A DNA stretch of 64,000 bases from Streptomyces scopuliridis RB72 (GCF_000718095.1 NZ_JOEI01000004.1:124001-188000), one strand, 5' to 3'. Shown: positions 54,956-63,704, numbered from the stretch's first letter. Numbers and translations: made by a program. Notes: generated by a model not told the origin, from the letters alone.

Positions 54956-54984
54956 TTGACACCGTACATCAAGTCGATTTAGAT
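54956..54984 (+). promoter_or_regulatory. Near-consensus promoter of the sugar ABC operon
   Basis: TTGACA (54956-54961) and TTAGAT (54979-54984) are spaced by 17 bases. This is the best match to a housekeeping sigma-70-type promoter in the window. The spacer contains ATCAAGTCGAT, a candidate operator half for the ROK regulator. The first gene starts 55 bases downstream. Confidence 0.7.
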
Positions 54985-55038
54985 TCGCTGCGTCATAGAG
55001 GAGCTGGACGGACAGCCCCGAAGAAAGGCGCTGGGAAC

Positions 55039-56421
55039 GTGATACGACTTCTCCCAGCCGCGCGTCGCACCTCGATACTCGCTTCGGTCGCCGCTATGGG
55101 TGTGCTGATCGCGGGTTGCGGTTCGGACGGCGGGAACAGTTCCGGACGCGATGAACTTTCCATGTGGACCTTCAAACAGTCCCATGTGGCCGCCTTGCGG
55201 GCGGCAGCGGAAAAGTTCACCGCGGAGACCGGAACAAAGGTGAATATTCAGGCGGTGACGCCGGATGACGCCTTTCTGACCAAGGTTCAGGCCGCGGCCC
55301 GCACCAATGATCTGCCCGATGTGCTCGAAGTGCACGCGAACGGCGACGACCTCGCGTTCGGCGGGGCGGGGCTGCTGGAAGACCTCTCCAAGGACGTCGA
55401 CCAGAAATGGCTCGCCCAGTACCTCCCCCAGGTCCTGACGGACGGCACGGTCACGCCCGATGTCTACAAAGCGTCGCTCACCGAGGGTTCCAAGACCCAG
55501 GGTGTGCAGTTGGGGCAGCGATTCAGTGTGCCGCTCACCGTCGGCACCCAGGGCGTCGTCTATATGAACAAGAGCCGCGCGGCGAAGGCCGGGGTCACCC
55601 GGGCGCCGGCCACCTGGGAGGAATTCATCGATGCCCTCGACAAGGTGACGAAGGCATACCCCGACAACGGCGGGGTGACCGTCGGTGTGAAGCAGCCCTC
55701 CACGGCCCTTGAGTGGCTGATGCAGCCGATGGCGTTCGGCATGCTCGGGAAGCAGAAGTTCGAGGCGCTCTTCGGCCCGGACACCGCTCAGGGCTGGTCG
55801 TCGCCGAACGGCCAGAAGGTCCTGAACACCTACAACGAGGTGACCCCGTACTGGATGCCGGGCACCCAGTCCAAGGGGATCGACGAGGCGGATCTCGCCT
55901 TCGCCCAGGGCAAGGCGTCCTTCGACATCGGCGGCACCTATACGCTGGCGTTTCTCGCCGAGAACGGCTACGACGCGGACAATCTCATGACGTTTCCCGT
56001 GCCGCCGCCGAAGGACGCCGCCATCCCCGGCCTCCAGCTCTCGCCCTTCTCGCTCACCGGTCTCTCCATCACCCGGACTTCGGACAAGAAGGACGAGGCG
56101 CTGCGCTGGCTGAAGTTCCTCTCCAGGGACGATGTAGCGGCCGACTTCGGAAAACAGGCACTCGACGTGCCGCCGAATGATCTCGACAAGAAGCAGAGCG
56201 AGGCGCTCGGCCCGGTGCTGAATTCCATGGAAGCGGCCTTCGGTTCCGGCAAGAATTCCTACAACGCCGGCTATACGGCGTACCGTCCCAGCCTGTACGA
56301 CCCCGGGAAAGTCGGAGCCGTACTGGCCCAGTTCACCCCGCTGAAGTCACGCAGCGCGGAAAGCACGGGTACCCAGATGAGTTCCATGCTGAAGTCCTAC
56401 TGGGCGGAGCAGAACAAATGA
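55039..56421 (+). CDS. Sugar ABC transporter substrate-binding lipoprotein
   Basis: The 460-residue protein has a lipoprotein signal (VLIAGCGSD, with the lipidated Cys near 27) and the extracellular solute-binding protein family 1 fold. It starts SMWTFKQSHVAALRAAAEKF and carries WEEFIDALDKVTKAY and FDIGGTYTLAFLAENGYD in the expected places. It captures an oligosaccharide outside the membrane and hands it to the permeases. The GTG at 55039 has AAAGGCGC upstream, and the mature protein begins after the cysteine. It overlaps the first permease gene by four bases. Confidence 0.9.
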   Translation: MIRLLPAARRTSILASVAAMGVLIAGCGSDGGNSSGRDELSMWTFKQSHVAALRAAAEKFTAETGTKVNIQAVTPDDAFLTKVQAAARTNDLPDVLEVHANGDDLAFGGAGLLEDLSKDVDQKWLAQYLPQVLTDGTVTPDVYKASLTEGSKTQGVQLGQRFSVPLTVGTQGVVYMNKSRAAKAGVTRAPATWEEFIDALDKVTKAYPDNGGVTVGVKQPSTALEWLMQPMAFGMLGKQKFEALFGPDTAQGWSSPNGQKVLNTYNEVTPYWMPGTQSKGIDEADLAFAQGKASFDIGGTYTLAFLAENGYDADNLMTFPVPPPKDAAIPGLQLSPFSLTGLSITRTSDKKDEALRWLKFLSRDDVAADFGKQALDVPPNDLDKKQSEALGPVLNSMEAAFGSGKNSYNAGYTAYRPSLYDPGKVGAVLAQFTPLKSRSAESTGTQMSSMLKSYWAEQNK

Positions 56422-57431
56422 CGGCCGGAATCGGTACGGCGACGGCCGCCGGCGCCGGGAAAGGCGCGGGCTCCCCGTCCACCGCTGAGCGGGGCGGCGG
56501 CGCACCCCGCCGCGGACCCTTCGGCGCACTGCGCGAGAAGCGCAAGCAGGCCGCCTGGGGCTATCTCTTCGTCGCTCCCGCGATCGCCCTGTTCGCCGTC
56601 ATGGGCGTCTACACGATCGTCTACGGCTTCTCGCTGAGCTTCGCCCAGTGGAACGGCTTCTGGCCCGAGTGGAACTGGCGCGGCTTCCGGAACTACACGG
56701 ATCTGCTCGGCGGCAGCCCCACGTACTGGCCGATCGTGAAGAAGGCCGCCGTCAACACGCTCTGGGTCGTCATCGCGGTCCCCCTGCTCACGGTGCTCGT
56801 CGCGTTCCCGCTGGCCCTCGTACTGAACCAGGTCAAGCGCTTCCAGGGTGTCCTGCGCTCCGTCTACTTCGTGCCGTACGTGACGACCGGGATCGCCGTC
56901 TACTTCGCGTGGAACTACATCCTTGAGCCCAACGGCGCCGTCAACCTGCTGCTGAAGACCGTCGGCCTCGGCTCGCTCCAGCAGCCGCAGGGCTGGCTCG
57001 GGAATCCGGACACCGCGCTGGCCACGATGATCGTCGTCATGGTCTGGTCGGCCGTGCCCGTCGCGATGCTGCTGTATCTGACCGGACTCCAGTCGCTGGA
57101 CAGCTCCCTGCTGGAGGCCGCGCAGATCGACGGCGCCGGGTGGCTGCGCTCCACCACGACCGTCGTATGGCCGCTCATGAAGCCCATCACCGTGGTCGTG
57201 CTCCTGCTCAATGTGCGCGACTCCCTCCAGGGCTTCCAGTCCTTCCTGATCATGACCAATGGCGGCCCGGGTGACTCCACGAGCGTCCTGGGGCTGGAGA
57301 CCTACCGGCTCGCCTTCCTCTCCGAGCTGTCCCCGACGCTGGGTCTCGCCAGCGCCCTGGGCTGGCTCCTGTTCCTGGCGGCCCTCGTCGTCGCCTTCAT
57401 CAACCAGCGGGTGATGAGGAGGATGGGATGA
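56418..57431 (+). CDS. Sugar ABC transporter permease, MalF type
   Basis: The 337-residue protein has a Gly/Ala-rich cytoplasmic start and six membrane helices. The inner-membrane EAA loop that contacts the ATPase is LEAAQIDGAGWLRSTTTVVW near 234-253. It forms one half of the translocation pore with the next gene product. The ATG at 56418 overlaps the binding-protein stop (ATGA), and its own stop overlaps the next permease, so the three are translationally linked. Confidence 0.9.
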   Translation: MTAGIGTATAAGAGKGAGSPSTAERGGGAPRRGPFGALREKRKQAAWGYLFVAPAIALFAVMGVYTIVYGFSLSFAQWNGFWPEWNWRGFRNYTDLLGGSPTYWPIVKKAAVNTLWVVIAVPLLTVLVAFPLALVLNQVKRFQGVLRSVYFVPYVTTGIAVYFAWNYILEPNGAVNLLLKTVGLGSLQQPQGWLGNPDTALATMIVVMVWSAVPVAMLLYLTGLQSLDSSLLEAAQIDGAGWLRSTTTVVWPLMKPITVVVLLLNVRDSLQGFQSFLIMTNGGPGDSTSVLGLETYRLAFLSELSPTLGLASALGWLLFLAALVVAFINQRVMRRMG

Positions 57432-58336
57432 GCGGCGAAACGCTGTCCCCACCGCGGCGGGCGGGCATCCGCGCCCTGGACCGGACCGTGCCGCGGACCG
57501 GCCGCCGGGGGCCCCGCGGCCGGACCGCCGTCCGTACCGTCGTCGGGATCGTGCTCGCCGCCTACGCGGCGGTCAGCGTCTATCCCTTCCTGTGGATGGT
57601 CTCGGCGGCCTTCAAGACCAACAAGGAGGTGCAGGAGGGCGGTCATCTCCTACCGCACGACCCGACCCTCCGTACCTTCGCCGACACCTGGAACAAGCTC
57701 GACTTCTTCGACTACTTCCTCAACAGCGTCAAGGTCACCGTCCTGACGACCGTGCTGGTCGTGGTGGTCTACTCGGCCGCCTCGTACGCCTTCTCGGTGC
57801 TCGCGTTCCCCGGCAAGAAGTGGCTGTACCGGCTGTTCCTGGTGCTGCTCTTCGTCCCCGGCGTGGTGACGCTGCTGCCGATCGTGCTGCTGGAGAGCAA
57901 GCTCGACATCCTCGGCACCCACTGGGGCCTGATCCTGCCGTTCGTCAACGGCAGCGCCCCGCTGGCGATCCTGCTGCTGACCAACGCGTTCAGCTCGGTG
58001 CCGGGGGAACTGCGCGAGGCGGCGCGGATGGACGGCGCGGGCGAGCTGCGGATCTTCAGCCGGATCTATCTGCCGCTGGCCCGGCCCGCCGTCATCACCA
58101 TCGCGCTGCTCACGGCCATCCCGACCTGGAACGAGTACCAGCTCACCCGGATCTCGCTGAACGATCCGCACACGTACACACTGCCGATCGCGCTCCAGGC
58201 GATGCAGTCGCAGAGCGTCGTGCAGTACAACTCGCTGATGGCGGCGGCTCTGATCATGGTGGTCCCGGTGATCGTCCTGTTCCTGTGCGCCCAGCGCTAT
58301 TTCGTCAACGGACTCATGGGAGCGGTCAAGGGATGA
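57428..58336 (+). CDS. Sugar ABC transporter permease, MalG type
   Basis: The 302-residue protein has six membrane helices and the EAA loop LREAARMDGAGELRIFSRIY near 195. It completes the importer pore. There is no ATPase gene in the cluster, which is common for Streptomyces sugar importers: a shared ATPase (MsiK) energises many of them. The ATG at 57428 overlaps the previous stop, and its stop overlaps the dehydrogenase gene. Confidence 0.9.
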   Translation: MSGETLSPPRRAGIRALDRTVPRTGRRGPRGRTAVRTVVGIVLAAYAAVSVYPFLWMVSAAFKTNKEVQEGGHLLPHDPTLRTFADTWNKLDFFDYFLNSVKVTVLTTVLVVVVYSAASYAFSVLAFPGKKWLYRLFLVLLFVPGVVTLLPIVLLESKLDILGTHWGLILPFVNGSAPLAILLLTNAFSSVPGELREAARMDGAGELRIFSRIYLPLARPAVITIALLTAIPTWNEYQLTRISLNDPHTYTLPIALQAMQSQSVVQYNSLMAAALIMVVPVIVLFLCAQRYFVNGLMGAVKG

Positions 58337-59244
58337 GCGGGCGGACGGTACGGAAGAGCGGCCGGACGGTACTGGTGACCGGGGCGGCCGGCGGGATCGG
58401 CCGGGCCGTCGTGGCCGACCTCATCGGCGCGGGCTTCCGCGTCGTGGGCGCCGACCTGGAGCGGGGCGACAGCGAGGACGGCTGTGTACGGTTCGTCACC
58501 GGCGACCTCAGCGAGGCGAAGACCGTGACGGAGAGCTTCGCCGCCGCCCGGGAGGCGGCGGGGGAGGACGGTGTGTTCGCCGGGGTCGTGCATCTCGCGG
58601 CGTACCCGGCGCCCGGCATCGTGTCGGAGGTCGAGACGCTGCGCGCCAACGTCCTCGCCGCCTATCTGGTGTTCCAGAAGGCCGGCCGGCTCGGCGTGCC
58701 GCGCGTGGTCGGCGCCTCCAGCGCGGCGGCCGTCGGCATCGCGTGGGCCGGCCGGGATCTGCACCCGGTGTACGTCCCCGTCGACGAGGACCACCCCGAC
58801 CTCACCGTCGACTCCTACGGACTGTCCAAGGTCATGTCGGAGAAGGCCGCGGAGTTCACGACCCGGCGCTACGGCACGGTCACCGTCATGCTGCGGTTCC
58901 CGTTCGTCGGGTCGGGGGACCGGCTGCGCGAACGGCTGGCCGAGGTGCACGGCGCCCCCGCGTCCAACCGCCGTGAACTGTGGGGCTGGCTGCACACCCC
59001 GGACGCCGCCCGGGCTGTACGGGCCGCGCTGACGGCCGAACTCACGGGCCATCATGTCGTCAATGTGGCCGCGCCCGACAGCGCGGCCCTGGAACCGACC
59101 CGGGAACTGCTGGAGACGTACCACCCCACCAGCGAGATCCGGGGCGCGCTCGACGGACACGCGTCGCTGTTCGACACCACGCGCAGCCGGGCACTCCTCG
59201 GCTTCACAGCGGCGGGGCGTGCGGACATCACGGACGCGGACTGA
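58333..59244 (+). CDS. NAD-dependent epimerase/dehydratase, uronate-dehydrogenase-like
   Basis: The 303-residue extended SDR has VTGAAGGIGRAVVADL near 13 (NAD-binding), VVHLAAYP near 80, ASSAAAVG near 125 and the catalytic pair YGLSK near 160. The VTGAAGGIG...LRE-type N-terminus with a short C-terminal domain resembles uronate dehydrogenases and hexose epimerases. With the nearby ManD-like dehydratase, oxidation of a uronic acid or aldose is a reasonable guess. The ATG at 58333 overlaps the MalG-type permease by four bases (ATGA), making it the last gene of the ABC operon. Confidence 0.78.
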   Translation: MSGRTVRKSGRTVLVTGAAGGIGRAVVADLIGAGFRVVGADLERGDSEDGCVRFVTGDLSEAKTVTESFAAAREAAGEDGVFAGVVHLAAYPAPGIVSEVETLRANVLAAYLVFQKAGRLGVPRVVGASSAAAVGIAWAGRDLHPVYVPVDEDHPDLTVDSYGLSKVMSEKAAEFTTRRYGTVTVMLRFPFVGSGDRLRERLAEVHGAPASNRRELWGWLHTPDAARAVRAALTAELTGHHVVNVAAPDSAALEPTRELLETYHPTSEIRGALDGHASLFDTTRSRALLGFTAAGRADITDAD

Positions 59245-59454
59245 GCGTCGCGCGCCCGGCCGGCCGGGCCCGCCGCTGTCACTGAGCTGGAGTGTCCGCG
59301 CCCTGCCCGTTCTCGGTCTGATCGCCTTCCTGGTCATCGCCTGGCGGCGCAATGAACCGGCGCACCGGCTCTCCGAGTTGGGAATTCAGCACCGAATACG
59401 CGCTCGACGCGCGGGAATGCCGCGGGAGTGCCGGGGGAGCGTGGGGGGAGTGCC

Positions 59455-59485
59455 GGGGGAGCGTGGGAGGTAGCCACGCTCCCCC
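59455..59485 (+). terminator. Terminator after the carbohydrate operon
   Basis: GGGGGAGCGTGG (59455-59466) and CCACGCTCCCCC (59474-59485) are perfect 12-base complements around a seven-base loop. It lies 211 bases after the last gene of the sugar operon and is part of a G-rich repeat block. Confidence 0.65.
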
Positions 59486-59821
59486 TTCGGCTGTGAACTG
59501 CCTTTTGATGAAAGGGTATTCGTCGCATTCGATCCACTCTTCGGTGAAAGGCCGCCACAGAACTCGCATATGGCCCGCGGTTGTTCGGGTGCGAGAGCAG
59601 AGCAGGGACGCGCACGGCTCCGCCGGTCAAATGGCGTTGAGCGATCCGATGCCCCGCGAGAAGCGGCCCGCCCGGGGCCTCGCCGGGGCCGGATCCGGTG
59701 CGATCCCAGTGCGCCTTTATGGGCGATTTATCTCCGTTCTCCCCGAAGTCCATTTCCATGGTATTCATGCGACTTTCCACTCTCTTGGTGGTGCCGTGAT
59801 CTGGACATTTCCGTCATGCGC

Positions 59822-59835
59822 GTGATGTGTGTCAC
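59822..59835. promoter_or_regulatory. Crp-type binding site
   Basis: GTGATGTGTGTCAC fits the Streptomyces Crp consensus GTG-N6-GNCAC exactly. It lies about 190 bases before the riboswitch and ~370 before the LysM/SLT gene. In actinobacteria, Crp controls some germination and resuscitation lytic genes, so a link to the downstream wall enzyme is plausible but not shown. Confidence 0.55.
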
Positions 59836-60019
59836 GTAAGTGCCGGATCGCGAGGTCCGTCTCTCCGCCCATTTCGTACGCGGAGAAGGCGAGTTGAGTT
59901 CCCCGGTATCGAGTGGGTAACGAGATATTTCCGGTCCGGATTCATGAATTGGATTCCGTTGTGAATTCGGGGCTTGTTTCGTCCGGGCGTCCTCGCTTAC
60001 GTTCTCGTCACTCCGGATG

Positions 60020-60195
60020 GAACGCCGAATCCTGCCGCCGTCCGGTAACCCACACCCACCCACGTACGGCAGGAGCGGGGGACCCAGGTAAGTCGCCGAT
60101 CCGTACTCCGGACCGGCTTGGGGTGAAGCCGCATTCACAGTGCGGCCGGGCATCTCCAGTCCGAACCCGACAGCTCACCTCGCAGGCGGAGGAGA
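60020..60195 (+). promoter_or_regulatory. ydaO-type cyclic di-AMP riboswitch (second copy)
   Basis: The leader of the LysM/SLT gene holds the class signatures: CGCCGAATCCTGCCG near 60023, GGAGCGGGGGACCCAGG near 60070, TTGGGGTGAAGCCGC near 60118 and CCGAACCCGACAGCTCACC near 60161 followed by GCAGGCGGA. This is the arrangement known from rpfA and related Streptomyces wall-lytic genes. The switch ends just before the ribosome site (GGAGGAGAGG), so ligand binding could affect both termination and ribosome access. The 5' end is approximate. Confidence 0.9.
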
Positions 60196-60205
60196 GGAAT
60201 TCGTC

Positions 60206-61012
60206 ATGGCCTCAAAGGCTAAGCACCGTCGTCCCAAGAACAGCCCCCTCGCCAGAGGCCTCGTGACCGCGGGCACGGGCGGTGCCGTACTCGCCTTCCC
60301 CCTGCTGGCCGCGACCACCGCGGAAGCGGCCCCGGCGGCGCACACCGCCGCCACCGCCAAGGTGACCCTGACTCCGGCCGCCGCCGTCCAGCAGGACACC
60401 CCGGCGACCTACTCCGTGGTCTGGGGTGACTCGCTGTCCAAGATCGCGGACACGTACTCGCTCAGCGGCGGCTGGCAGCAGCTCTACGAGAACAACCGCG
60501 ACGTCATCGGCGCCAACCCGTCGCTGATCCACCCCGGCCTCACGCTGACGCTCGGTACGGAGTCCGTATCGCAGGCCCCGGCCGAGTCCACCGCGGACGA
60601 GAGCGCCACTGCGGACGAGAGCGCCGCCGTCGACGAGAGCGCCTCCGCCGATACGGGCGCCACCGCCACCCAGGCGGCCGCGAAGACGTACACCGACGAC
60701 CTGGACGGCTGGATCCGGGAGGCGCTGGACGTCATGGCGGTGCACGGCATCCCCGGCTCGTACGACGGCATCTACCGCAACATCATGCGCGAGTCCTCGG
60801 GCAACCCGACGGCCATCAACAACTGGGACTCCAACGCCGCCGCCGGTATCCCGTCCAAGGGGCTCCTGCAGGTCATCGACCCCACGTTCCAGGCCTACCA
60901 CGTGCCCGGTACGTCGACCGACAGCTACGACCCGGTCGCCAACATCACCGCCGCGTGCAACTACGCGGCCGACCGGTACGGCTCGATCGACAACGTGAAC
61001 GGCCCCTACTGA
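60206..61012 (+). CDS. Secreted LysM and SLT-type lytic transglycosylase-like protein
   Basis: The 268-residue protein has a signal peptide (cleavage near 45 after AEA), a LysM domain (about 72-118, YSVVWGDSLSKIADTYSLSG), a Thr/Ala/Asp/Glu linker with ESATADESAAVDESA repeats, and a C-terminal SLT-type domain. The catalytic Glu is Glu196 in MRESSGNP, followed by GLLQVIDPTFQAY and AACNYAADRYGS. It should bind peptidoglycan through LysM and cleave glycan strands; this is the Streptomyces Swl type of resuscitation and germination enzyme. The ATG at 60206 follows GGAGGAGAGG. Transcription is gated by the c-di-AMP riboswitch. Confidence 0.9.
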   Translation: MASKAKHRRPKNSPLARGLVTAGTGGAVLAFPLLAATTAEAAPAAHTAATAKVTLTPAAAVQQDTPATYSVVWGDSLSKIADTYSLSGGWQQLYENNRDVIGANPSLIHPGLTLTLGTESVSQAPAESTADESATADESAAVDESASADTGATATQAAAKTYTDDLDGWIREALDVMAVHGIPGSYDGIYRNIMRESSGNPTAINNWDSNAAAGIPSKGLLQVIDPTFQAYHVPGTSTDSYDPVANITAACNYAADRYGSIDNVNGPY

Positions 61013-61028
61013 CAGGCCTCACACCACT

Positions 61029-61073
61029 CGCGGCAGGCCGGACAGCCCTCATGGGCGGTCCGGCCCTGCCGCG
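61029..61073 (+). terminator. Terminator after the LysM/SLT gene
   Basis: CGCGGCAGGCCGGAC (61029-61043) and GTCCGGCCCTGCCGCG (61058-61073) pair with a single-base bulge around a 14-base loop. It begins 17 bases after the stop. Confidence 0.75.
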
Positions 61074-61116
61074 TTCCGCGTCCCCGTGTCCCCCGTCCCC
61101 ACCCCAGCCTCCGGGC

Positions 61117-62562
61117 TCAGGCGCGCCGCGCGCGCAGCTCCCGTACCCCCGCCGCCGCCAGGACGAGCGCCGTCGCGCCCAGGGACCACAGCAGCTGCGG
61201 GCGCGCCGCGTCATTCGTCAGCATCAGACCGAACACGACCGCCATCGCGGCGAGCGTGGCCCAGGTCAGCCCCGGGAAGAGCCACATCCTCAGCACCAGC
61301 CGCTCCGGTGCCTCCCGCTCGATACGCCGCCGCAGACGCAGCTGCGACACGGCGATCAGGGCCCAGACGAAGAGGAGCACCGCGCCGACCGCGTTGAGCA
61401 TGTACAGGAAGACCGAGTCCGGCCACTTGAGATTGAGCAGCACCGAGACGAAGCCGAACGCCACGGACGCGAGGACCGCCCGCCGGGGCACGCCCCCGCC
61501 GCTCACCTTCAGCAGGGACCTCGGCGCCTCGCCCCGCCCGGCCAGCGAGAAGACCATCCGGGACGATCCGTAGAGGTTGGCGTTGAGCGCCGACAGCAGG
61601 GCCACGAACACCACGATGTTCATGATCTGCCCGGCGGACGGGATACCGATCGCGTCGAGGACGGTGACATACGGGCTCAGCCCCGCCTTCTGCGCCGTCC
61701 ACGGCAGCACCGTCACGATGACCAGCATTGACCCGACGTAGAAGAAGAGGATCCGGAACACCGCGCTGCGCACCGCCCGCGACACCGAGCGCACCGGATC
61801 GTCGGATTCGGCCGCCGCGATCGTGACGACCTCCAGACCGCCGAAGGCGAACACGACGGCGAGCACACCGGAGATGACGCCCTGCCAGCCGCCCGGCAGG
61901 AATCCGTCCCGCCCCGCGAGGTGGGTGAGGCCGACGGGGTCGGTGTCGGGCAGCAGGCCGAAGACCGCCAGCAGCCCGAGGACCAGGAACGCGACGATCG
62001 CGAACACCTTCAGGGCGGCGAACCAGAACTCGAACTCGCCGAAGTTCTTCACGGCGGCGAGGTTCGTGCCGGTGAAGAACACCATGAAGAGCAGCACCCA
62101 CGCCCACTGCGGTACGGAAGGCAGCCAGCCGTTCGCGATCTGGGCCGCGCCCGTCGCCTCCACCGCGAGGACGACGACCAGCAGGAACCAGTACAGCCAG
62201 CCCGCGCTGAACCCCGCCCACCGGCCGAGCGCCCGCTCGGCGTGCACGGAGAACGAGCCCGACGCCGGCATCGCGGCCGACATCTCGCCGAGCATCCGCA
62301 TCACACACATCGCGAGCGCGCCCGCGATCAGATACGAGACGACGATCCCGGGCCCGGCCATCGCGATCCCGGCCCCCGATCCGACGAAGAGCCCGGCGCC
62401 GATGACCCCGCCGAGGCCGAGCATGGTCAGATGGCGCTGCTTGAGCCCACCGGCGAGCGGTATGTGAGCCGTAGCCGTAGCCGTAGCCGTAGCCGTGTCT
62501 GTGTCTCTGCCCGTATCCGTGTCGGTCCGGGCCGGGGTGTCGGGCGGGGTCTGGTCGTGCAT
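61117..62562 (-). CDS. APC family amino-acid permease (AAT type)
   Basis: The 481-residue protein has about twelve membrane helices and the APC signatures MLGLGGVIGAGLFVGSGAGI near 51-70 and AFGGLEVVTIAAAESDDPVR near 250-269. The latter is the consensus amphipathic region of the AAT (GABA/aromatic/cycloserine) permeases. It imports or exchanges an amino acid with protons; substrate is not predicted. The first ~35 residues are an odd Asp/Thr/Ala repeat. No strong ribosome site precedes the ATG at 62562, so the true start could be within that repeat. Confidence 0.85.
   Translation of the reverse strand: MHDQTPPDTPARTDTDTGRDTDTATATATATAHIPLAGGLKQRHLTMLGLGGVIGAGLFVGSGAGIAMAGPGIVVSYLIAGALAMCVMRMLGEMSAAMPASGSFSVHAERALGRWAGFSAGWLYWFLLVVVLAVEATGAAQIANGWLPSVPQWAWVLLFMVFFTGTNLAAVKNFGEFEFWFAALKVFAIVAFLVLGLLAVFGLLPDTDPVGLTHLAGRDGFLPGGWQGVISGVLAVVFAFGGLEVVTIAAAESDDPVRSVSRAVRSAVFRILFFYVGSMLVIVTVLPWTAQKAGLSPYVTVLDAIGIPSAGQIMNIVVFVALLSALNANLYGSSRMVFSLAGRGEAPRSLLKVSGGGVPRRAVLASVAFGFVSVLLNLKWPDSVFLYMLNAVGAVLLFVWALIAVSQLRLRRRIEREAPERLVLRMWLFPGLTWATLAAMAVVFGLMLTNDAARPQLLWSLGATALVLAAAGVRELRARRA
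62466..62494. repeat. GTAGCC hexanucleotide microrepeat in the permease N-terminus
   Basis: Four perfect GTAGCC copies (62471-62494) with a partial copy before them encode alternating Ala-Thr residues. The following TGTCTG/TGTCTC steps are a related Asp-Thr repeat. Frame-preserving contraction or expansion is possible. Confidence 0.75.
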
Positions 62563-62674
62563 GAGCGGTCAGGCTGCCTTCGGGGCTTGTGGGGGGTCCG
62601 CGGTACCCCGCAGTCTCCCCGGACCACGCCCTCCCAGGCAAAACGAGCCGGTCTCGACCGAGCCGACGGGCAGG

Positions 62675-63475
62675 TCAGCGTACGCGGGCGACTCCGGCGT
62701 AGATACCGCTGTCGAATCCGCCGCTCTCCTCTTCCGCCGGCGCGGCCGTGTCCTTGTACCAGTGAGGGGCCGTGACCAGGCCCGGCTCGGCGAGGTCCAT
62801 GCCCTCGAAGAACCGCGTCACCCCCGCGCGGGTACGGAAGCCCAGCGTGATCCCACCCCGCTTGTACTGCGCGACCACCTGTTCCACCAGATCGGGGTAG
62901 AGATCGGACGCCGCGTGCGAGAGCACCAGATAGCTGCCGCTGGGAAGGGCTTCCACCAGGGTGCCGACGATGTCGTACGGCTTCTCGTCCTCCGGGATGA
63001 AGTGCATGAGGGCGATGAGGGAGAGCGCGATCGGGCGGCTGAAATCCAGGAAACCTTGGGCATGTTCCAGGATCGCCCGCGGCTCGCGGACATCCGCCTG
63101 GATGTAGTCGGTGACGCCTTCCGGGGTGCTGATCAGCAGAGCCTCGGCGTGCCGCAGGACGATGGGATCGTTGTCGGTGTAGACGACCCGGGCCTTCGGG
63201 TTGATCTCCTGGACGATCTGGTGCAGGTTCGGCTCGGTCGGGATGCCGGTGCCGATGTCGAGGAACTGGTCGATCCCGCTGAGCGCCAGCCAGGCGGTCG
63301 CGCGGCGCATGAAGGCACGGTTCTGCCGCGCGGCGGCCCTCGCCTCGACCGGCAGCTTCGCCCCCACCGCCTGGTCGACGGCGTAGTTGTCCTTGCCGCC
63401 GAGGAGATAGTCGTAGACACGTGCGGGATGGGGCTTGCTCGTGTCGATCTGGGGCTTGGGCATCTCGGCCGTCAT
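62675..63475 (-). CDS. SAM-dependent methyltransferase, Methyltransf_19 (PF04672) family
   Basis: The 266-residue protein begins with the family hallmark DTSKPHPARVYDYLLGGKDN, then AARQNRAFMRRATAWLA, and the SAM-binding loop FLDIGTGIPTEPN near 72. This clade is greatly expanded in Streptomyces and other actinomycetes; substrates are unknown. The ATG at 63475 follows GGGAGC. It is divergent from the acidic protein at 63705, with ~230 bases of shared control region. Confidence 0.88.
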   Translation of the reverse strand: MTAEMPKPQIDTSKPHPARVYDYLLGGKDNYAVDQAVGAKLPVEARAAARQNRAFMRRATAWLALSGIDQFLDIGTGIPTEPNLHQIVQEINPKARVVYTDNDPIVLRHAEALLISTPEGVTDYIQADVREPRAILEHAQGFLDFSRPIALSLIALMHFIPEDEKPYDIVGTLVEALPSGSYLVLSHAASDLYPDLVEQVVAQYKRGGITLGFRTRAGVTRFFEGMDLAEPGLVTAPHWYKDTAAPAEEESGGFDSGIYAGVARVR

Positions 63476-63691
63476 TGAACGCTCCCATGGAGTGGAGGCG
63501 GGGAAAGAACCTGGTGAAGGAGACCGCAGCGCCGGGGTACCCGTTTCTGGTGATCCGGGTGGGGCGAGCGGTAACAGCGTATGTGATGGCGGCAGTTGCT
63601 GTTCGAATGAGGTGCGTATGTGCGAGCGGCCGGATGTCGCGCGGCGGCGGCCGGACGCGAGCCGGGCTGGGCTCGCACAGGATTCTCGTCC

Positions 63692-63697
63692 ATACTT
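63692..63697 (+). promoter_or_regulatory. -10 element of a leaderless promoter
   Basis: CATACT ends seven bases before the GTG at 63705 with no Shine-Dalgarno sequence between, the same arrangement as the other leaderless candidates in the window. Confidence 0.45.
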
Positions 63698-63704
63698 CCG
63701 GACG

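Larger units (their letters stand above)
59245..60205. other. 961-base intergenic region
   Basis: No gene is supported on either strand. The first third holds G-rich repeats (GAGTGCCGGGGGAGCGTG, twice) and a hairpin at 59455-59485; the last third contains a Crp-type site and a riboswitch. The central 59500-59810 is plain, with no dyad or promoter that I can defend. Confidence 0.6.

Noticed and set aside
59352-59825. Open frames in the gap between the sugar operon and the riboswitch
   Set aside because: They lack ribosome sites and codon bias, and cross the hairpin at 59455-59485.
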